Made by a program: the position numbers and the translations under genes. From Mesorhizobium japonicum MAFF 303099 (GTDB taxonomy: Bacteria; Pseudomonadota; Alphaproteobacteria; Rhizobiales; Rhizobiaceae): a stretch of 64,000 nt of DNA. The notes beneath the pieces were generated by a model. It saw nothing but the letters and a program-made list of their open reading frames with translations. It did no database searches and was not told the origin of the DNA. Location of the stretch: positions 5,674,001 to 5,738,000 of the forward strand of contig NC_002678.2 in NCBI RefSeq assembly GCF_000009625.1. Direction: 5' to 3'. Shown here in pieces: positions 1-9,205 of the stretch (position 1 is the stretch's first letter; every line of letters starts with the position of its first letter).

Positions 1-1407
1 GATGACGGCGCCGTCGGCATTCTTCACCAGCGCGAAGCCGCGCGCGAGCACGGCCTTGTGCGACAGCGTGGTCAGCAGGCGCTCGGCCTGGCTCAACTGG
101 CCGCGCAGGCGTTCGAGCCGCAGCGAGATGACCCGATCTTGCCGCCTGGCGAGCGCCGCCAGCGTGTCGGCCTGCAGTTTCTGCCGGCGTGCGATCGGCG
201 CCGGCGACAGCCGCGTCGCGGTACGCGCGAAGCGTGCGCGCCGTTCGCGCACAATGGCAAAGAACGCCGCCTGCGCGCGGGCGAGGTCACGCCCGGTCAG
301 CGTGCGCGCCTCGTTGATGCGTCGCGACAGCGTAGCCGGCGTCAGCCTCTGGCCCTGGAGACGCGCCCGCTTGCGATCGACGCTGACGGACAGGCCACGA
401 CCGAGCCTGGATGTCGCCTCGTCGAGGCGTCGGCGCGGCAGCGCCAGCAATTGATCGGGTGAGGGCAGGGCGCGCGCCGCCGCGCGGGCGGCCTGCCGCT
501 TGCGTTCGAAATTGCGCAACACCGCCGCCTTGAGCCGCGCGCCAAGGCTGGCCAGCGTCGCTTCGAGGTCAGCCTTCACCGGCACCGCGATTTCGGCGGC
601 GCCCGTCGGGGTCGGCGCCCGCACATCCGCGACGAGGTCGATCAGCGTCCAGTCGGTCTCGTGGCCGACAGCGGAAATCACCGGAATGCCGGAGGCCGCA
701 ACGGCGCGGGCCAGCGCCTCGTCGTTGAAGCCCCACAGATCCTCCAGGCTGCCGCCGCCGCGCGCCACGATCAGGAGATCGGGGCGCTGGATGGAGCCAT
801 CCCAGGCCAGCGCGTTGAAGCCGGTGACGGCATTGGTCACTTCCGCACTCGCAGTATCGCCCTGCACGCGCACCGGCCAGACCAGCACATGCAGCGGAAA
901 GCGGTCCTTGATGCGGTGGATGATGTCGCGGATGACCGACCCGGTCGGCGAGGTGACGACGCCGATTGTGCGCGGCATGAACGGCAACCGGCGTTTGCGG
1001 CCGGCATCGAAAAGCCCCTCCGCCTGCAGCCGGCGCTTGCGCTCTTCCAGCAGCGCCATCAGCGCGCCTGCGCCGGCAGGCTCCAGATTGTCGATGACGA
1101 TCTGGTAGTTGGACTTGCCGGGGTAGGTGGTGAGCTTGCCGGTGGCGATCACCTCCATCCCTTCCTCGGGGCGGAATTTCAGCCGGCTCATCGTGCCCTT
1201 CCACACCACGGCATCGAGCCGTGCGCGGTCGTCCTTCAGTGCGAAATAGGCATGGCCGGAGGAATGCGGGCCGCGATAGCCCGAGATTTCGCCGCGCACC
1301 CGCACATTGCCGAAGACGTCCTCGACCGTGCGCTTCAGCGCGCCGGAAATCTCGCTCACCGTGTATTCGGTGGCGTTGGTGCGTGATTCGGATGCTGCTT
1401 CGCTCAT
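1..1407 (-). CDS. xseA: Exodeoxyribonuclease VII large subunit (3' end cut by window)
   Basis: Large subunit of exonuclease VII, which with XseB degrades single-stranded DNA to oligonucleotides in the cytoplasm. The frame is open from an ATG at 1407 to the window edge, 469 codons. It has an N-terminal OB-fold ([20 protein letters not shown], about 37-56), then the Exonuc_VII_L catalytic region with [26 protein letters not shown] and [17 protein letters not shown]. The family is usually 450-540 aa, so about the last 60 residues are probably missing beyond base 1. It lies 51 nt downstream of a LysR gene on the same strand. Identification is from motifs and is firm. Confidence 0.95.
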   Translation of the reverse strand, partial: MSEAASESRTNATEYTVSEISGALKRTVEDVFGNVRVRGEISGYRGPHSSGHAYFALKDDRARLDAVVWKGTMSRLKFRPEEGMEVIATGKLTTYPGKSNYQIVIDNLEPAGAGALMALLEERKRRLQAEGLFDAGRKRRLPFMPRTIGVVTSPTGSVIRDIIHRIKDRFPLHVLVWPVRVQGDTASAEVTNAVTGFNALAWDGSIQRPDLLIVARGGGSLEDLWGFNDEALARAVAASGIPVISAVGHETDWTLIDLVADVRAPTPTGAAEIAVPVKADLEATLASLGARLKAAVLRNFERKRQAARAAARALPSPDQLLALPRRRLDEATSRLGRGLSVSVDRKRARLQGQRLTPATLSRRINEARTLTGRDLARAQAAFFAIVRERRARFARTATRLSPAPIARRQKLQADTLAALARRQDRVISLRLERLRGQLSQAERLLTTLSHKAVLARGFALVKNADGAVI

Positions 1408-1458
1408 CGGCCGATTGGGGGCTGGTTGGCGCCCCGCGTCAAGGCGCCACGATCCTTC

Positions 1459-2421
1459 CTACCAGCCCGGCAGGATCTGGTTCGCCTTGGTCCGCCTGAT
1501 CTTGGCGTAGGCAAGTGCCGCGAAATCGAACGTCCCGGCCTCTTCGACGAGCGGCACCGAGATGTTGTCCAGGCTCTCCGAGATGTGGCGGGCGAGCGCA
1601 TCGACGATCTCCGGCCGCGAGGTCTGGCCGCGCATGATGCCGATGCGGCAGTCGGGCAGGGCGCCGAAGCCGTCGGCTTCGCCCAGCACCCGCATGCCGG
1701 GCCTGAGCGCGCATTCCGGCAGCACCGAGATCGCCAGGCCTGACAGAACCGCGGCGGTGATGACGGTCGCCGAGAAGCTGGTGAACAGGATGCGATAGTC
1801 GCGGTTCTGCTGGTCCAGCACATCGACCGCGGCGCGCCGCCAGATGCAGTTCGGCCGGCCAAAGGCCATCGGCAGCGTCTCCTCTTCATGCGTCGCATGA
1901 TTGGCCGAGGTGACCCACAGCAGCGGCTCGCGCCGCACCACTTCCGACTGGCCGCGCACATCATTGTGCGTCACCAGCGCCAGGTCGAGATTGCCGCGCT
2001 TGATGTGCTCGACCAGCCCCGGTGTCGGCTCGCAGATGACGGTCAGCTCGACGCGCGGATTGGAGCGGGTGAAGCGCGCCATGATCTCGGGCAGGAAGCG
2101 GTCGGCATAGTCGTCGGGTGTGCCGATGCGGATCGTGCCTTCAAGCCGCTGGTCGTCGAAGGCGGCGAGTGTTTCGCGGTTGAGGTAGAGCAGCCGTCTT
2201 GCGTAGGAGAGCAGCTTGTCGCCTTCCTCCGTCAGCCTGTTGCTGCGCCCCTCCTTCTCGAACAACGGCTTGCCTATCCGCTCCTCCAGCCGACGCATCT
2301 GCATCGACACCGCCGACTGGGTCCGGTGCACCTCTTCGGCTGCCCGCGTGAAGCTGCCGGTATCGGCAATCGAAATGAAGGTTTGCAACTGATCGAGATC
2401 GAGCGGCGCTTTCATCGGCAT
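1459..2421 (-). CDS. LysR-family transcriptional regulator
   Basis: A 320-aa LysR-type regulator. Residues about 8-66 form the winged helix-turn-helix (LDQLQTFISIADTGSFTRAA, then RTQSAVSMQMRRLEE) and about 95-300 the periplasmic-binding-like effector domain. An alternative start at the second Met (residue 3, MKAPLDL) is equally plausible. It is divergent from the DUF1127 gene; the 171-nt AT-rich space between them contains both promoters, so DUF1127 or the regulator itself are the obvious targets. The effector cannot be read from sequence. Confidence 0.9.
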   Translation of the reverse strand: MPMKAPLDLDQLQTFISIADTGSFTRAAEEVHRTQSAVSMQMRRLEERIGKPLFEKEGRSNRLTEEGDKLLSYARRLLYLNRETLAAFDDQRLEGTIRIGTPDDYADRFLPEIMARFTRSNPRVELTVICEPTPGLVEHIKRGNLDLALVTHNDVRGQSEVVRREPLLWVTSANHATHEEETLPMAFGRPNCIWRRAAVDVLDQQNRDYRILFTSFSATVITAAVLSGLAISVLPECALRPGMRVLGEADGFGALPDCRIGIMRGQTSRPEIVDALARHISESLDNISVPLVEEAGTFDFAALAYAKIRRTKANQILPGW

Positions 2422-2592
2422 GATCCATCACTGGTGTTGATGGTAAAGATTAAAAACATTCGTTGGATTAATCAATCGTCCGATGGCAAATTGCTGACAT
2501 CCACATGAAGGCATGTGAATCGAAGCCGAAACGGCCGCTGTCGCCAGCGCCTGTTGCTTGGTTTCGTCCGCTCGACTCCGAAGGAGACAGAC

Positions 2593-2883
2593 ATGACCAC
2601 GATCGATTTCGCCACCGAGACCTCGCGCATCACCTCGCGTCCGGCCGTTGCGATGCGCGTGGCCAACACCGTCTTCAATTTCTACCGCGCCTGGAAAAAC
2701 CGTCGCGCCTTCTACCGCCTTGGCGAGATGTCGGACGCCGAACTCGCCGATATAGGCCTGACGCGCGCCGACCTGCATGTCGCCATCGACGTGCCGTTCG
2801 GCCGCGACCCGACGGCGATCCTGCGCGAAATCGCCAGCGATCGCGTCGAAACGATCGAGGACATCGCCCGCAAGGTGGCCTGA
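2593..2883 (+). CDS. DUF1127 family protein
   Basis: A 96-aa protein. I start it at the ATG at 2593 because AAGGAG lies at 2581-2586, 6 nt upstream; a longer open frame from 2515 has no such site. The C-terminal half has the YjiS/DUF1127 signature: an arginine-rich helix (FYRAWKNRRAFYRLGEMSDA) followed by ELADIGLTRADL. Small DUF1127 proteins in rhizobia and relatives have been linked to RNA binding and to phosphate and carbon adaptation; nothing here fixes the role. It is followed by a hairpin terminator at 2988. Confidence 0.88.
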   Translation: MTTIDFATETSRITSRPAVAMRVANTVFNFYRAWKNRRAFYRLGEMSDAELADIGLTRADLHVAIDVPFGRDPTAILREIASDRVETIEDIARKVA

Positions 2884-2987
2884 TCGGCTGATTTTCGGCC
2901 GCATTGAACCTTTTCAGATTCAGCGCGACCAAGGATTATGCAGGCTCACCACTCCCTGCCGGTTCCCCGCCGGCCTGCCTGCACGTT

Positions 2988-3022
2988 GCCCGGTCCTCCC
3001 AAGGACCGGGCTCTTCTTTTCT
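2988..3022 (+). terminator. Rho-independent terminator after the DUF1127 gene
   Basis: Perfect 10-bp arms, GCCCGGTCCT at 2988-2997 and AGGACCGGGC at 3002-3011, with a 4-nt loop, followed by a pyrimidine- and T-rich run (CTCTTCTTTT). It lies between convergent genes and mainly serves the plus strand. Confidence 0.8.
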
Positions 3023-3054
3023 GGCCTGCTCAGAAAGGGCCGTAGGTTTGGCAC

Positions 3055-4068
3055 CTACCGCCGGTCCATGTCCCGCTTGAACTGGTCGAAGATCGTTTCT
3101 ACGCCCTTCTGGTAGTCGTCACGCTGCTGGGCGCCGGTCTCGAACATCTTGCCGAACAGATCGTCGAACGGGTTTCTTGGCCGGCCGCTCGGATTGGTCT
3201 GCGGCTGCGGCGCCTGGCGCTGCTGTGGAGCTTGCGGCTGCGGCACCGGCTGCCCCCCAGGCATGCCGAAGCCACCTCCACCACCTCCGCGCAGCATCTC
3301 TTCGAAGATTTTCCCGAGCGGGTTGTCGCCATAGGGGCTTTGCGTCTGCTGCGGCTGCGCCCGGCCTTGCGGCTGCGGGGTACCGCCACCGAACATGTCC
3401 TGCAGCACCTTCCCCAATGGATTGTCGCCATAGGGATTGGGTGCCGGCTGCGGCTGCGGTTGCGGTGCGCCGCCGCCGAACATGTCCTGCAAGACCTTGC
3501 CGAGCGGGTTGTCCATCGGGTTCTGGGGCTGAGGTGCCTGGCGCTGCTGTGGCGCCTGCGCCTGCATGCCGCCTTGGCGCATCATCTGCTCGATGATCTC
3601 GCCGAGCGGATTGTTGCCGCCGCCGAAACCGCCTGCGGCCTGCATCTGACTTGTCGTTTGCTTGAACAGTCCGCCCATCACCATCGAGGCGATCGCCGGC
3701 AGCATCTGCTGCAGGATCTGCTGGCTGACGCCGCTCGCCTGCGCCGCCTGGCTGGCGACGGCGCGCGACAGGTCCTTCGAGCCGAACAGATGCCCGAGAA
3801 TGCCATTGCCTTCGTCGACGCCTTGCGGCGAGAAGGCGCGCGTCGCGTCCTCGAAATATTTGGCGTGCTGGCCGCTTGCCATCGCCGTCATGAAGGCGCC
3901 GAGCCCGTAAGGATCGGCGGTGTTGCGTTGCAACCCCTGCGAAAAGGCCGGCAGCAGGGCGGCGACCGCGGCCTGTGTCTGCTGCATCGAAAGCCCATAT
4001 TGCTGGGCAAGCGCCTGCATGCCATTGCCGTTTTGGGCCTGCGCCAGCATGTCGAACAAGGTAGGCAT
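3055..4068 (-). CDS. DUF937 family protein with Gln/Pro-rich repeat region
   Basis: A 337-aa protein of unknown function. Residues 1 to about 150 resemble DUF937 (helical, with LAQQYGLSMQQTQAAVAALL and SQQILQQMLPAIASMVMGGL). The C-terminal half is low complexity: five degenerate repeats built on NPLGxxxxxMxxGG (NPLGEIIEQM, NPLGKVLQDMFGGG twice, NPLGKIFEEM, NPFDDLFGKMF) joined by Gln/Pro-rich linkers. No signal peptide is visible. The start at 4068 has a GGAGAA-like site upstream. Each repeat looks like a short amphipathic helix on a flexible string, which suggests protein binding or multimerisation; that is inference. Confidence 0.8.
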   Translation of the reverse strand: MPTLFDMLAQAQNGNGMQALAQQYGLSMQQTQAAVAALLPAFSQGLQRNTADPYGLGAFMTAMASGQHAKYFEDATRAFSPQGVDEGNGILGHLFGSKDLSRAVASQAAQASGVSQQILQQMLPAIASMVMGGLFKQTTSQMQAAGGFGGGNNPLGEIIEQMMRQGGMQAQAPQQRQAPQPQNPMDNPLGKVLQDMFGGGAPQPQPQPAPNPYGDNPLGKVLQDMFGGGTPQPQGRAQPQQTQSPYGDNPLGKIFEEMLRGGGGGGFGMPGGQPVPQPQAPQQRQAPQPQTNPSGRPRNPFDDLFGKMFETGAQQRDDYQKGVETIFDQFKRDMDRR

Positions 4069-4157
4069 CGGCTTCTCCTCCTGAATTCCTCGGAAGGGAG
4101 CCTAATTCGTTTCAACGGTCGATTGAAGCGGCTTTTGCCGCTCCCTAACGCGCCAGC

Positions 4158-5537
4158 TTAGTAGGCGTATTCCATGAACACCGGTTCGATCGAGCCGCCC
4201 CAGCGCGTGTGGTAGGCCGAAAGCATCTCCTCGGCGCTGGTCGTGCCGCGCGCGACCACCTCGTCCAATGTGTTGAGGAACGAGGTTTCGTCGTAGCCGT
4301 CGCGGTTTTTCTTGCCGCGGTTCTTCAGCCCGGTGCGCGAAATGGCCAGCACGTCACGCGCCATCTCGCGCAGCGTGGCGTTGCGGAAGGGCGCGGCAAT
4401 GCCGAGTTCGGGCACGGCGTTGCGCATCGCCAGCACTTCCTTGTAGGTCCAGCTCGCGGTCAACGCCTCGGCCGCATCAAGTGCGGCCTCGTCGTAGAGC
4501 AGCCCGACCCAGAAGGCCGGCAGCGCGCAGATGCGCCGCCACGGGCCGCCATCGGCGCCGCGCATTTCGAGGAAACGCTTCAGCCGCACGTCGGGGAACA
4601 GCGTCGACAGGTGGTTCGCCCAGTCGCCCATGGTCGGCAGGCCGTCCGGCACTTCGTTGCGCGCGGCACCGGCCATGAACTGGCGGAAGGTGATGTGCGT
4701 CATGTCGTGATAGTGGCCGTCGCGGATGACGAAATACATCGGTACGTCGAGCGCCCATTCGACATAGTCGGCGAAACCGAAATCGGGCGAGAAGCAGAAT
4801 TCGAGCAGGCCCGAGCGCTGGTTGTCGGTGTCGCGCCAGATGTCGCCGCGCCAGCTCTGCAGGCCGTTCGGCCGGCTTTCGGTGAAGGGCGAGTTGGCGA
4901 ACAGCGCCGTCGACAGCGGCTGCAGCTTCAGCGACACCTGCATCTTGCGGCGCATGTCAGCCTCGCTCTCGAAGTCGAGATTCACCTGGATCGTGCAGGT
5001 GCGGTACATCATGTCGAGGCCCTTGGTGCCGACCTTGGGCATGTAGCGCGTCATGATCTCATAGCGCGACTTCGGCATTTTCGGCGTTTCGGCCAGCGAC
5101 CATTTCGGGCTGCCGCCCAGCCCGAGGAAGCGGATGCCCATCGGCTCGGCGATCTCGCGCACCTGCGCCAGGTGCGCATTGCCCTCGCGGCAGGTCTGAT
5201 GGATGGTCTCCAGCGGCGCACCGGAAAGCTCGAACTGGCCGCCCGGTTCCAGTGAAATCGCGCCCTGGCCGGTCGGTTCGACCAGGCCGATGATGCGGCC
5301 GTCGTCGATGATCGGGTCCCAGCCGAGCTTCGACTGCATGCCTTCGAGGATGGCGCGGATGCCGCGCTCGCCGCCATAGGGCACGGGCGCGTTGCCGTCG
5401 ACATAGAAGGGGAACTTCTCGTGCTCGGTGCCGATGCGCCATTTGTCGCGCGGCTTGTTGCCCTCGGCCAGGTGGTCGACGAGTTCGTCGACGCCTTCGA
5501 TCGGCCGGAAATCGGTTGTGTCGCGCGCCATGATCAA
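4158..5537 (-). CDS. gshA: Glutamate-cysteine ligase (alphaproteobacterial/plant type)
   Basis: A 459-aa enzyme for the first step of glutathione synthesis: ATP-dependent joining of L-glutamate and L-cysteine. It belongs to the GCS2/plant-type family rather than the gamma-proteobacterial one, shown by RIGTEHEKFPFYVDG (about 36-50), EPTGQGAISLEPGGQFELSG (about 88-107), TCTIQVNLDFESE and FANSPFTESRPNG. Length is normal for the family. Two starts are possible, 5537 (MIMARD) and 5531 (MARD). It lies downstream of rsmE on the same strand, separated by 195 nt that hold a palindromic repeat. Confidence 0.95.
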   Translation of the reverse strand: MIMARDTTDFRPIEGVDELVDHLAEGNKPRDKWRIGTEHEKFPFYVDGNAPVPYGGERGIRAILEGMQSKLGWDPIIDDGRIIGLVEPTGQGAISLEPGGQFELSGAPLETIHQTCREGNAHLAQVREIAEPMGIRFLGLGGSPKWSLAETPKMPKSRYEIMTRYMPKVGTKGLDMMYRTCTIQVNLDFESEADMRRKMQVSLKLQPLSTALFANSPFTESRPNGLQSWRGDIWRDTDNQRSGLLEFCFSPDFGFADYVEWALDVPMYFVIRDGHYHDMTHITFRQFMAGAARNEVPDGLPTMGDWANHLSTLFPDVRLKRFLEMRGADGGPWRRICALPAFWVGLLYDEAALDAAEALTASWTYKEVLAMRNAVPELGIAAPFRNATLREMARDVLAISRTGLKNRGKKNRDGYDETSFLNTLDEVVARGTTSAEEMLSAYHTRWGGSIEPVFMEYAY

Positions 5538-5547
5538 GCCCTCCGCA

Positions 5548-5591
5548 CATGACCCGGAAAATCGACCTTTCGATTTTCGGGAAGGATCATG
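5548..5591. repeat. Short palindromic intergenic repeat
   Basis: A near-perfect inverted repeat of about 44 nt bounded by CATG on both sides, with inner arms GGAAAATCGA and TCGATTTTC around CCTT. It lies between gshA and rsmE, just before the gshA start. The form resembles small palindromic repeats common in rhizobial intergenic DNA. No T-run follows, so it is less likely to be a terminator. Confidence 0.6.
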
Positions 5592-5732
5592 TGCCCAATC
5601 AAAGTGCGGTCGAGTGACCGCCGGCGGTAAATGGACGAAATGTCAGTAGCCGATCAAGCGAAAAATCCTGAGCCACAGGTCAAGAGGAATTGAAGGCCAC
5701 GATCCGGGCGGCCTCTTGCAAGACATGACGTC

Positions 5733-6467
5733 CTACCAGTCTCCGACGGTTGCCTGCATCACTGCAAGGGCGGCCACCGCCGCCGTGTCGGCGCGCAGGA
5801 TGCGTGGGCCGAGCGGAATGGCGGTCACGAAGGGCAGGGCGCGCAGCATCTTGCGCTCGTCATCGGAAAAGCCGCCCTCCGGCCCGACCAGCAGCGCGAG
5901 CTTCTTCTCCTTCACTGCCCGCAAGGCTGGCAGCGGATTGTTGGTCGACGCGTCCTCGTCGCAGAAGACCAGCCGCCTTTCCTTGTCCCAGCCGGCCAGC
6001 AGGCGTTCGAATTTTTCTGCTTCTCGCACTTCCGGAACCGCCAGTATGCCGCATTGTTCGGCGGCCTCGACGACATTGGCGCGCAGCCGATCGATGGAAG
6101 GCTTGGCCACTTGCGTGTGCTGCGTGATAACGGGCTGCAAAATGCCCGCGCCCATTTCGACCGCCTTCTGCACGAGATAATCGAGCCTCCCCTGCTTCAG
6201 CGGCGCGAAACAATAGATGAGATCGGGGAGAGGTGGCTGCGGCCGCTGCAGGGTCTGTACCCTAAGCCTCACCGCTTTCTTAGATTTCGCCGCGATGGCC
6301 GCCGACCATTCACCGTCGCGGCCATTGAACAGCAGGATTTCGGCACCTTCGCCAAGCCGCAGCACATGAATGAGATAGTGGCTCTGCTGCTGGTCGGCGT
6401 CGAACTCGGCATCCGGCCCGAGATCGTCAGGCACGAACAGACGTTGCATCTTGTAATTGGCGCGCAT
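5733..6467 (-). CDS. rsmE: 16S rRNA (uracil-1498-N3)-methyltransferase
   Basis: A 244-aa SPOUT-class methyltransferase that methylates U1498 of 16S rRNA using S-adenosylmethionine. An N-terminal PUA-like domain (about 1-75, with [15 protein letters not shown]) precedes the knotted SPOUT domain. The SAM-binding knot motifs are [13 protein letters not shown] (about 193-205) and [12 protein letters not shown] (about 219-230). Length and motif order are standard. It is the upstream neighbour of gshA, a frequent rhizobial pairing. Confidence 0.95.
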   Translation of the reverse strand: MRANYKMQRLFVPDDLGPDAEFDADQQQSHYLIHVLRLGEGAEILLFNGRDGEWSAAIAAKSKKAVRLRVQTLQRPQPPLPDLIYCFAPLKQGRLDYLVQKAVEMGAGILQPVITQHTQVAKPSIDRLRANVVEAAEQCGILAVPEVREAEKFERLLAGWDKERRLVFCDEDASTNNPLPALRAVKEKKLALLVGPEGGFSDDERKMLRALPFVTAIPLGPRILRADTAAVAALAVMQATVGDW

Positions 6468-6498
6468 GGCCGAGGAATGAGCGAGCCGGCCGCTGGCG

Positions 6499-7146
6499 TC
6501 AAGCCTTGGCGGATGGATGCCACACCGGCCGAAAACCGTGCCGCAGGACGGCTAGTGTCGTCCCCGGGGTCAGCAGCATAAGCGCCTTTTCGCCGAGTGA
6601 ACCGAAATCGGCGGGTGGGCCGTACCCGGCGAACGACCAGCGCAGCACCTTGCCGCCGCGCAGTGCATAGGCTTTGCCCCCATCCGCAACCATGGCGCCA
6701 TCTGGCAGGCCGCGAAGGTCTTCAGCGACAACGACAGGTGGCTTGCCACCCGACGCCAGCCGCTCCTTGTGCAGGCGCTTGTCGACCATCGGCGCGCGCG
6801 GCTCGGCAATGCCGAAGGCTTCGCCGAAGCGGCCGACAAAATCCTTGGCCCGTTCGCGCTGGCAAAAGAAGCACGGCCGATGACCGGCGGCCAGCGCCGT
6901 CATTTCGTCTAGGAAGAAAAGCTCGGTCCATCCGGCCTTGCCTCCCGGCCTGTTACGGCCCATCGGCTCGCGCCGCACATTGCGAAACTGGCACACGCAG
7001 ATGATCCAGGCCTGAAGCGCCCAGCGCTTCTTCAACAACGTCTTGGTCGCGGGGTCGTGGATGATGCCGCGATTGCCGGTGAACAGCCCGCGCTCGGGCA
7101 CGGTGTGGATGGCGCCGAACGCATCGACCCGGTTCTGCAGTGGCAT
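6499..7146 (-). CDS. Conserved hypothetical protein, possible Cys metal site
   Basis: A 215-aa protein I do not recognise as a named family. I start it at 7146 (MPLQNRV), where CAGGAGAG precedes the ATG; an upstream extension to 7191 is unlikely. Two cysteine pairs, C50/C52 (ICVCQF) and C92/C95 ([10 protein letters not shown]), look like a possible zinc site. No signal peptide or membrane segment is seen. It is divergent from the amidotransferase gene at 7235. Confidence 0.7.
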   Translation of the reverse strand: MPLQNRVDAFGAIHTVPERGLFTGNRGIIHDPATKTLLKKRWALQAWIICVCQFRNVRREPMGRNRPGGKAGWTELFFLDEMTALAAGHRPCFFCQRERAKDFVGRFGEAFGIAEPRAPMVDKRLHKERLASGGKPPVVVAEDLRGLPDGAMVADGGKAYALRGGKVLRWSFAGYGPPADFGSLGEKALMLLTPGTTLAVLRHGFRPVWHPSAKA

Positions 7147-7234
7147 AGTTCTCTCCTGGAATACGCATCTTGGCTGCAATGCGGGCGGCATGATATCGCT
7201 CGTGGCATCATTTTCATGTCAGCAGGGTTTTGCG

Positions 7235-7933
7235 ATGCGGGTGCTGGTGGTCCAGAACTACGACAATACCGGCCTCGGCCAGGTCGGTGCCGCACTTGCG
7301 GAAGCCGGCGCCGATCTCGACGTGCGCCTCCCCTACAAAGGCGATCCCCTTCCTGAAGATGCGACCGGGCACGATGCCATGGTGGTGCTCGGCGGTGGCC
7401 AGAATGCGCTGGCCGATGATGAGTACCCCTATTTCCCCGCGCTGCTCGAACTCACCCGCGATTTCGCCGGCAAGGACCGCGCCGTGCTCGGCATCTGCCT
7501 TGGCAGCCAGCTCGTCGCCCGCGCCTTCGGCGGCGAGAACCGCATCGGCGGCGCCAATGAATTCGGCTGGCGCGGCGTGTCGCTCACGCCGGACGCCAAG
7601 GCCGATCCGGTGCTGGGCGCCCTGCCGGAAAAATTCCCGATCTTCCAGTGGCACGACGACACGTTCGATCTGCCGCAAAACGCCGTGCGGCTGGCCGCCA
7701 ACGAAGTCGCCGAAAACCAGGCGTTCCGTGTCGGACGCGCCATCTATGGCTTCCAGTTCCATTTCGAGGCCGACCGGCCGATGGTGAAGGACTGGAGTAC
7801 CTCCTTCGCGTCGACCATCGCTTCGCGGCATCCCGATTGGGCCGACAAGCTCGATGGCGAAATGGCCCTTAACGGACCCGACGCCGATGCCGCCGGTATG
7901 GCGATTGCCCGCGCCTGGGTAGCCACGATCTAA
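7235..7933 (+). CDS. Class I glutamine amidotransferase domain protein
   Basis: A 232-aa stand-alone class I glutamine amidotransferase. The catalytic triad is visible: Cys88 in LGICLGSQL and His176/Glu178 in FQFHFEAD. The start at 7235 (MRVLVVQNYD) places the domain at the N-terminus as usual; the frame stays open upstream but without homology. No synthetase domain is attached, so the nitrogen acceptor is unknown. Such proteins are often annotated GuaA-like, but the true guaA is at 38373. A gamma-glutamyl hydrolase role is also possible. Confidence 0.88.
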   Translation: MRVLVVQNYDNTGLGQVGAALAEAGADLDVRLPYKGDPLPEDATGHDAMVVLGGGQNALADDEYPYFPALLELTRDFAGKDRAVLGICLGSQLVARAFGGENRIGGANEFGWRGVSLTPDAKADPVLGALPEKFPIFQWHDDTFDLPQNAVRLAANEVAENQAFRVGRAIYGFQFHFEADRPMVKDWSTSFASTIASRHPDWADKLDGEMALNGPDADAAGMAIARAWVATI

Positions 7934-8193
7934 GCGCCTGCCCCTCGCGCTCCGCGTGACATAATTGGCACGCAACCGTGAAACCGGCTGGGGAAAACTG
8001 CTTTCATCCTTGGCTTGTGTCCGGCCGCCATCCTAGAAGGCGCGCGCTCTGCATCGGCTGTGCAACCGAAATGAACCTTTTGTGTGACCCGTGCGACACA
8101 CCTCCGATACAGAACGCGCTTAGAAGCGCGAAATCGTCGAAACTTTGAAGCGAATTCTCCGTTTCAACGCATTGGTAACCGCCTGGTGCACAG

Positions 8194-8355
8194 ATGCAGG
8201 AAGCTCAACAAGAGATGACGTCCGTGAAAGCAGCGCTTCTGTCCTTTGCCATGTTGTCCGCCATCGTGCTGTGCGGTCTCGGCATCTATTCTGCCGATGC
8301 CGCCAACAACCACAACGCCGTCGACGGCTACGGCGTCACCGCCTCGCTTCGCTAA
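8194..8355 (+). CDS. Small exported or membrane peptide, unknown
   Basis: A 53-codon frame; an in-frame ATG at 8215 would give 46 aa. It shows a basic start, a hydrophobic stretch (ALLSFAMLSAIVLCGLGIYS) and an Ala-rich break followed by a short polar tail, so it looks like a signal peptide or a single-pass membrane peptide. AGGAAG at 8198-8203 could serve the 8215 start. No homology is recognised. The evidence is composition and position only, in an otherwise empty gap. Confidence 0.45.
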   Translation: MQEAQQEMTSVKAALLSFAMLSAIVLCGLGIYSADAANNHNAVDGYGVTASLR

Positions 8356-8400
8356 GAAAGCCGGCCCCCTCGCGACGCATTCCCTGCGACGCGGCTGGGC

Positions 8401-9168
8401 TCAAGCTCCCTTTATAGCCATTTCCAGGATGCGTTTGTCCGCACCGTCGACGACGAACGCGGTCAGCATGCCTGACTGCCAGGCAAGCGTGTCGACATTG
8501 ACGCGGTTGGCCATCACTTCGGCCTCGGGGACAGGTGTGTGGCCGTGCACCACAATCTTCGGGAACAGGCCGGTGTGATCGTGGAAAACGTCGCGGATCC
8601 AGATCAGGTCCTGCGGATTCTGTTTGTCCAGCGGAATGCCCGGCCTGATGCCGGCATGGCAGAAGAAGAAGTCTCCGAACGTTAGCGAGAACGGCAGCGA
8701 TCGCAGGAAATCGACATGGCCCGGCGGCATCGCCTCGAGCAGGGCCTGATGTCCGCGTCTCATCGTCTCCATCTTGCCGAACCAGCTGGCGTCAGCAGTC
8801 AGCGACACGCCATAGGACAGCGCCGTCTGGACGCCGCCATAGCGCATGAAAAGCCCTTCCGGCTCGGGGGTTCTGAGAAAATCGAGAAAGCCGATGTCGT
8901 GGTTGCCGGCGAGCATGAGATGGCGCGGATCGCGTTCCCGCGCCGCGATCAGAAAATCGATGACGCCCTTGGAGTCCGGTCCGCGGTCGACATAGTCGCC
9001 GAGGTGGATCACCCGCCAGTCGCGAACCGGTTTCCACTCCAACTCGCTCTCGATCCGCTGGTGCATGGCGGCCAGCAGGTCGAGCCGGCCATGTACGTCG
9101 CCGATTGCGTAAAGACGCACACCCTCCGGCCCATGAGCGTCGAGAAAATGGATGCCGGGTTCCGCCAA
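8401..9168 (-). CDS. Calcineurin-like metallophosphatase (PPP-type Ser/Thr phosphatase)
   Basis: A 255-aa metallophosphoesterase with all PPP-family metal motifs in order: GDVHGR (Asp24, His26), HLGDYVDRGPDS (Asp58, Asp61), GNHD (Asn89, His90) and VVHGHTP near residue 209. These bind the two metals that activate water to cleave phosphomonoesters. It resembles bacterial PrpA/ApaH-like phosphatases; whether the substrate is a phosphoprotein or a dinucleoside tetraphosphate cannot be told. It lies 37 nt downstream of lldD on the same strand and may be cotranscribed. Confidence 0.9.
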   Translation of the reverse strand: MAEPGIHFLDAHGPEGVRLYAIGDVHGRLDLLAAMHQRIESELEWKPVRDWRVIHLGDYVDRGPDSKGVIDFLIAARERDPRHLMLAGNHDIGFLDFLRTPEPEGLFMRYGGVQTALSYGVSLTADASWFGKMETMRRGHQALLEAMPPGHVDFLRSLPFSLTFGDFFFCHAGIRPGIPLDKQNPQDLIWIRDVFHDHTGLFPKIVVHGHTPVPEAEVMANRVNVDTLAWQSGMLTAFVVDGADKRILEMAIKGA

Positions 9169-9205
9169 CGCGTCGTGGTCTCCGTGGTCAGGCTGTCACC
9201 GGACC

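Noticed and set aside
3149..3560. Possible CRISPR or DNA repeat array
   Set aside because: The repeats are in-frame protein repeats of the DUF937 gene with uneven lengths and no conserved spacers.
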